From the NCBI GenBank assembly GCA_900541485.1, contig UQJW01000016.1, forward strand, positions 1-22,314: 22,314 nt of DNA, given 5' to 3'. This document shows positions 22,194 to 22,314 of the stretch, one piece after another; positions within the stretch are counted from its first letter, which is position 1; every line of letters starts with the position of its first letter. This stretch comes from an uncultured Dialister sp. GTDB taxonomy: Bacteria > Bacillota > Negativicutes > Veillonellales > Dialisteraceae. The position numbers were made by a program, and so were the translations under genes. The notes under the pieces were generated by a model. The model worked only from the letters and a program-made list of their open reading frames with translations, ran no database searches and was not told the DNA's origin.

Positions 22194-22314
22194 TCAAAGA
22201 TAAAAAACTATTGCTGGACTTTGCATAATTTTTCCACCCAATCTTTTACGCGGTTTGCGGTCATAATAGTTTGCGTCGATTAATTGTCCGTCTTTTTCTT
22301 TTTTAATTTCATCC
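22194..22314 (-). pseudogene. Probable relaxase fragment, copy B
   Basis: The minus strand reads DEIKKEKDGQLIDANYYD, RKPRKRLGGKIM and then SPAIVFYL and stop. It is the same protein segment as 14174-14294 with a few substitutions. The upstream part lies beyond the window. It may belong to a more intact mobilisation gene to the right. Confidence 0.45.
22196..22314. repeat. 119-bp direct repeat, copy B (cut by window edge)
   Basis: 113 of 119 bases match 14176-14294 in direct orientation, 8020 bp apart. The repeats bracket the AraC/ABC/Crp/methyltransferase/cupin cassette. Confidence 0.85.

Overview
This window is a mosaic from a Firmicute. The first 3.6 kb has roughly balanced G+C and encodes an FecB/FecCD/FecE-type iron, haem or corrinoid ABC transporter. 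It is followed at once by a parS-like centromere site (3632-3647), so the backbone looks chromosomal and perhaps close to the replication origin. I could not identify the species. The style of the backbone and kdp genes would fit a gut or oral Firmicute such as a Negativicute, while the AT-rich right third looks like DNA from a low-G+C anaerobic coccus or clostridium. Both statements are inference.

Layout. (1) 1-3614: an unknown gene fragment and a substrate-binding lipoprotein on the minus strand, divergent from permease and ATPase genes on the plus strand that end in a terminator. (2) 3615-4260: parS site, an unassigned stretch, a 5'-truncated XRE regulator, and an 85-bp insertion-sequence scar with a strong terminator. 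(3) 4346-12897: a complete high-affinity potassium uptake operon. It holds a 63-aa membrane protein, kdpF, kdpA, kdpB, a 47-aa membrane protein, kdpC, then the sensor kinase kdpD and response regulator kdpE, and ends in a terminator. (4) 12899-14294: insertion-sequence debris. It contains a minus-strand DDE transposase fragment, an IS4-like element broken by an IS30-type end, a second copy of the 85-bp scar, and a probable relaxase fragment. (5) 14579-22193: an AT-rich metal-linked cassette. A YbtA-like AraC regulator is divergent from a pair of YbtP/YbtQ-like fused ABC transporters. Then come an ECF-type ATPase remnant, a Crp/Fnr-type regulator divergent from a SAM methyltransferase with a near-consensus Fur box between them, and a double-cupin gene lying between IS30-type ends. 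(6) 22194-22314: a second copy of the relaxase fragment.

How the parts fit. The kdp block lies between two same-orientation copies of the 85-bp scar (83/85 identical). The iron-linked cassette lies between two same-orientation copies of the relaxase fragment (113/119 identical over the visible part). The two blocks therefore look like separate acquisitions joined by insertion sequences and mobilisable-element remnants. Two iron-type transport systems in one window, one native-looking and one imported, with Fur-like sites in the imported one, is the main functional theme. The most unusual part is the Fur-box / Crp-type regulator / methyltransferase / fused double-cupin module, whose substrate I cannot name.
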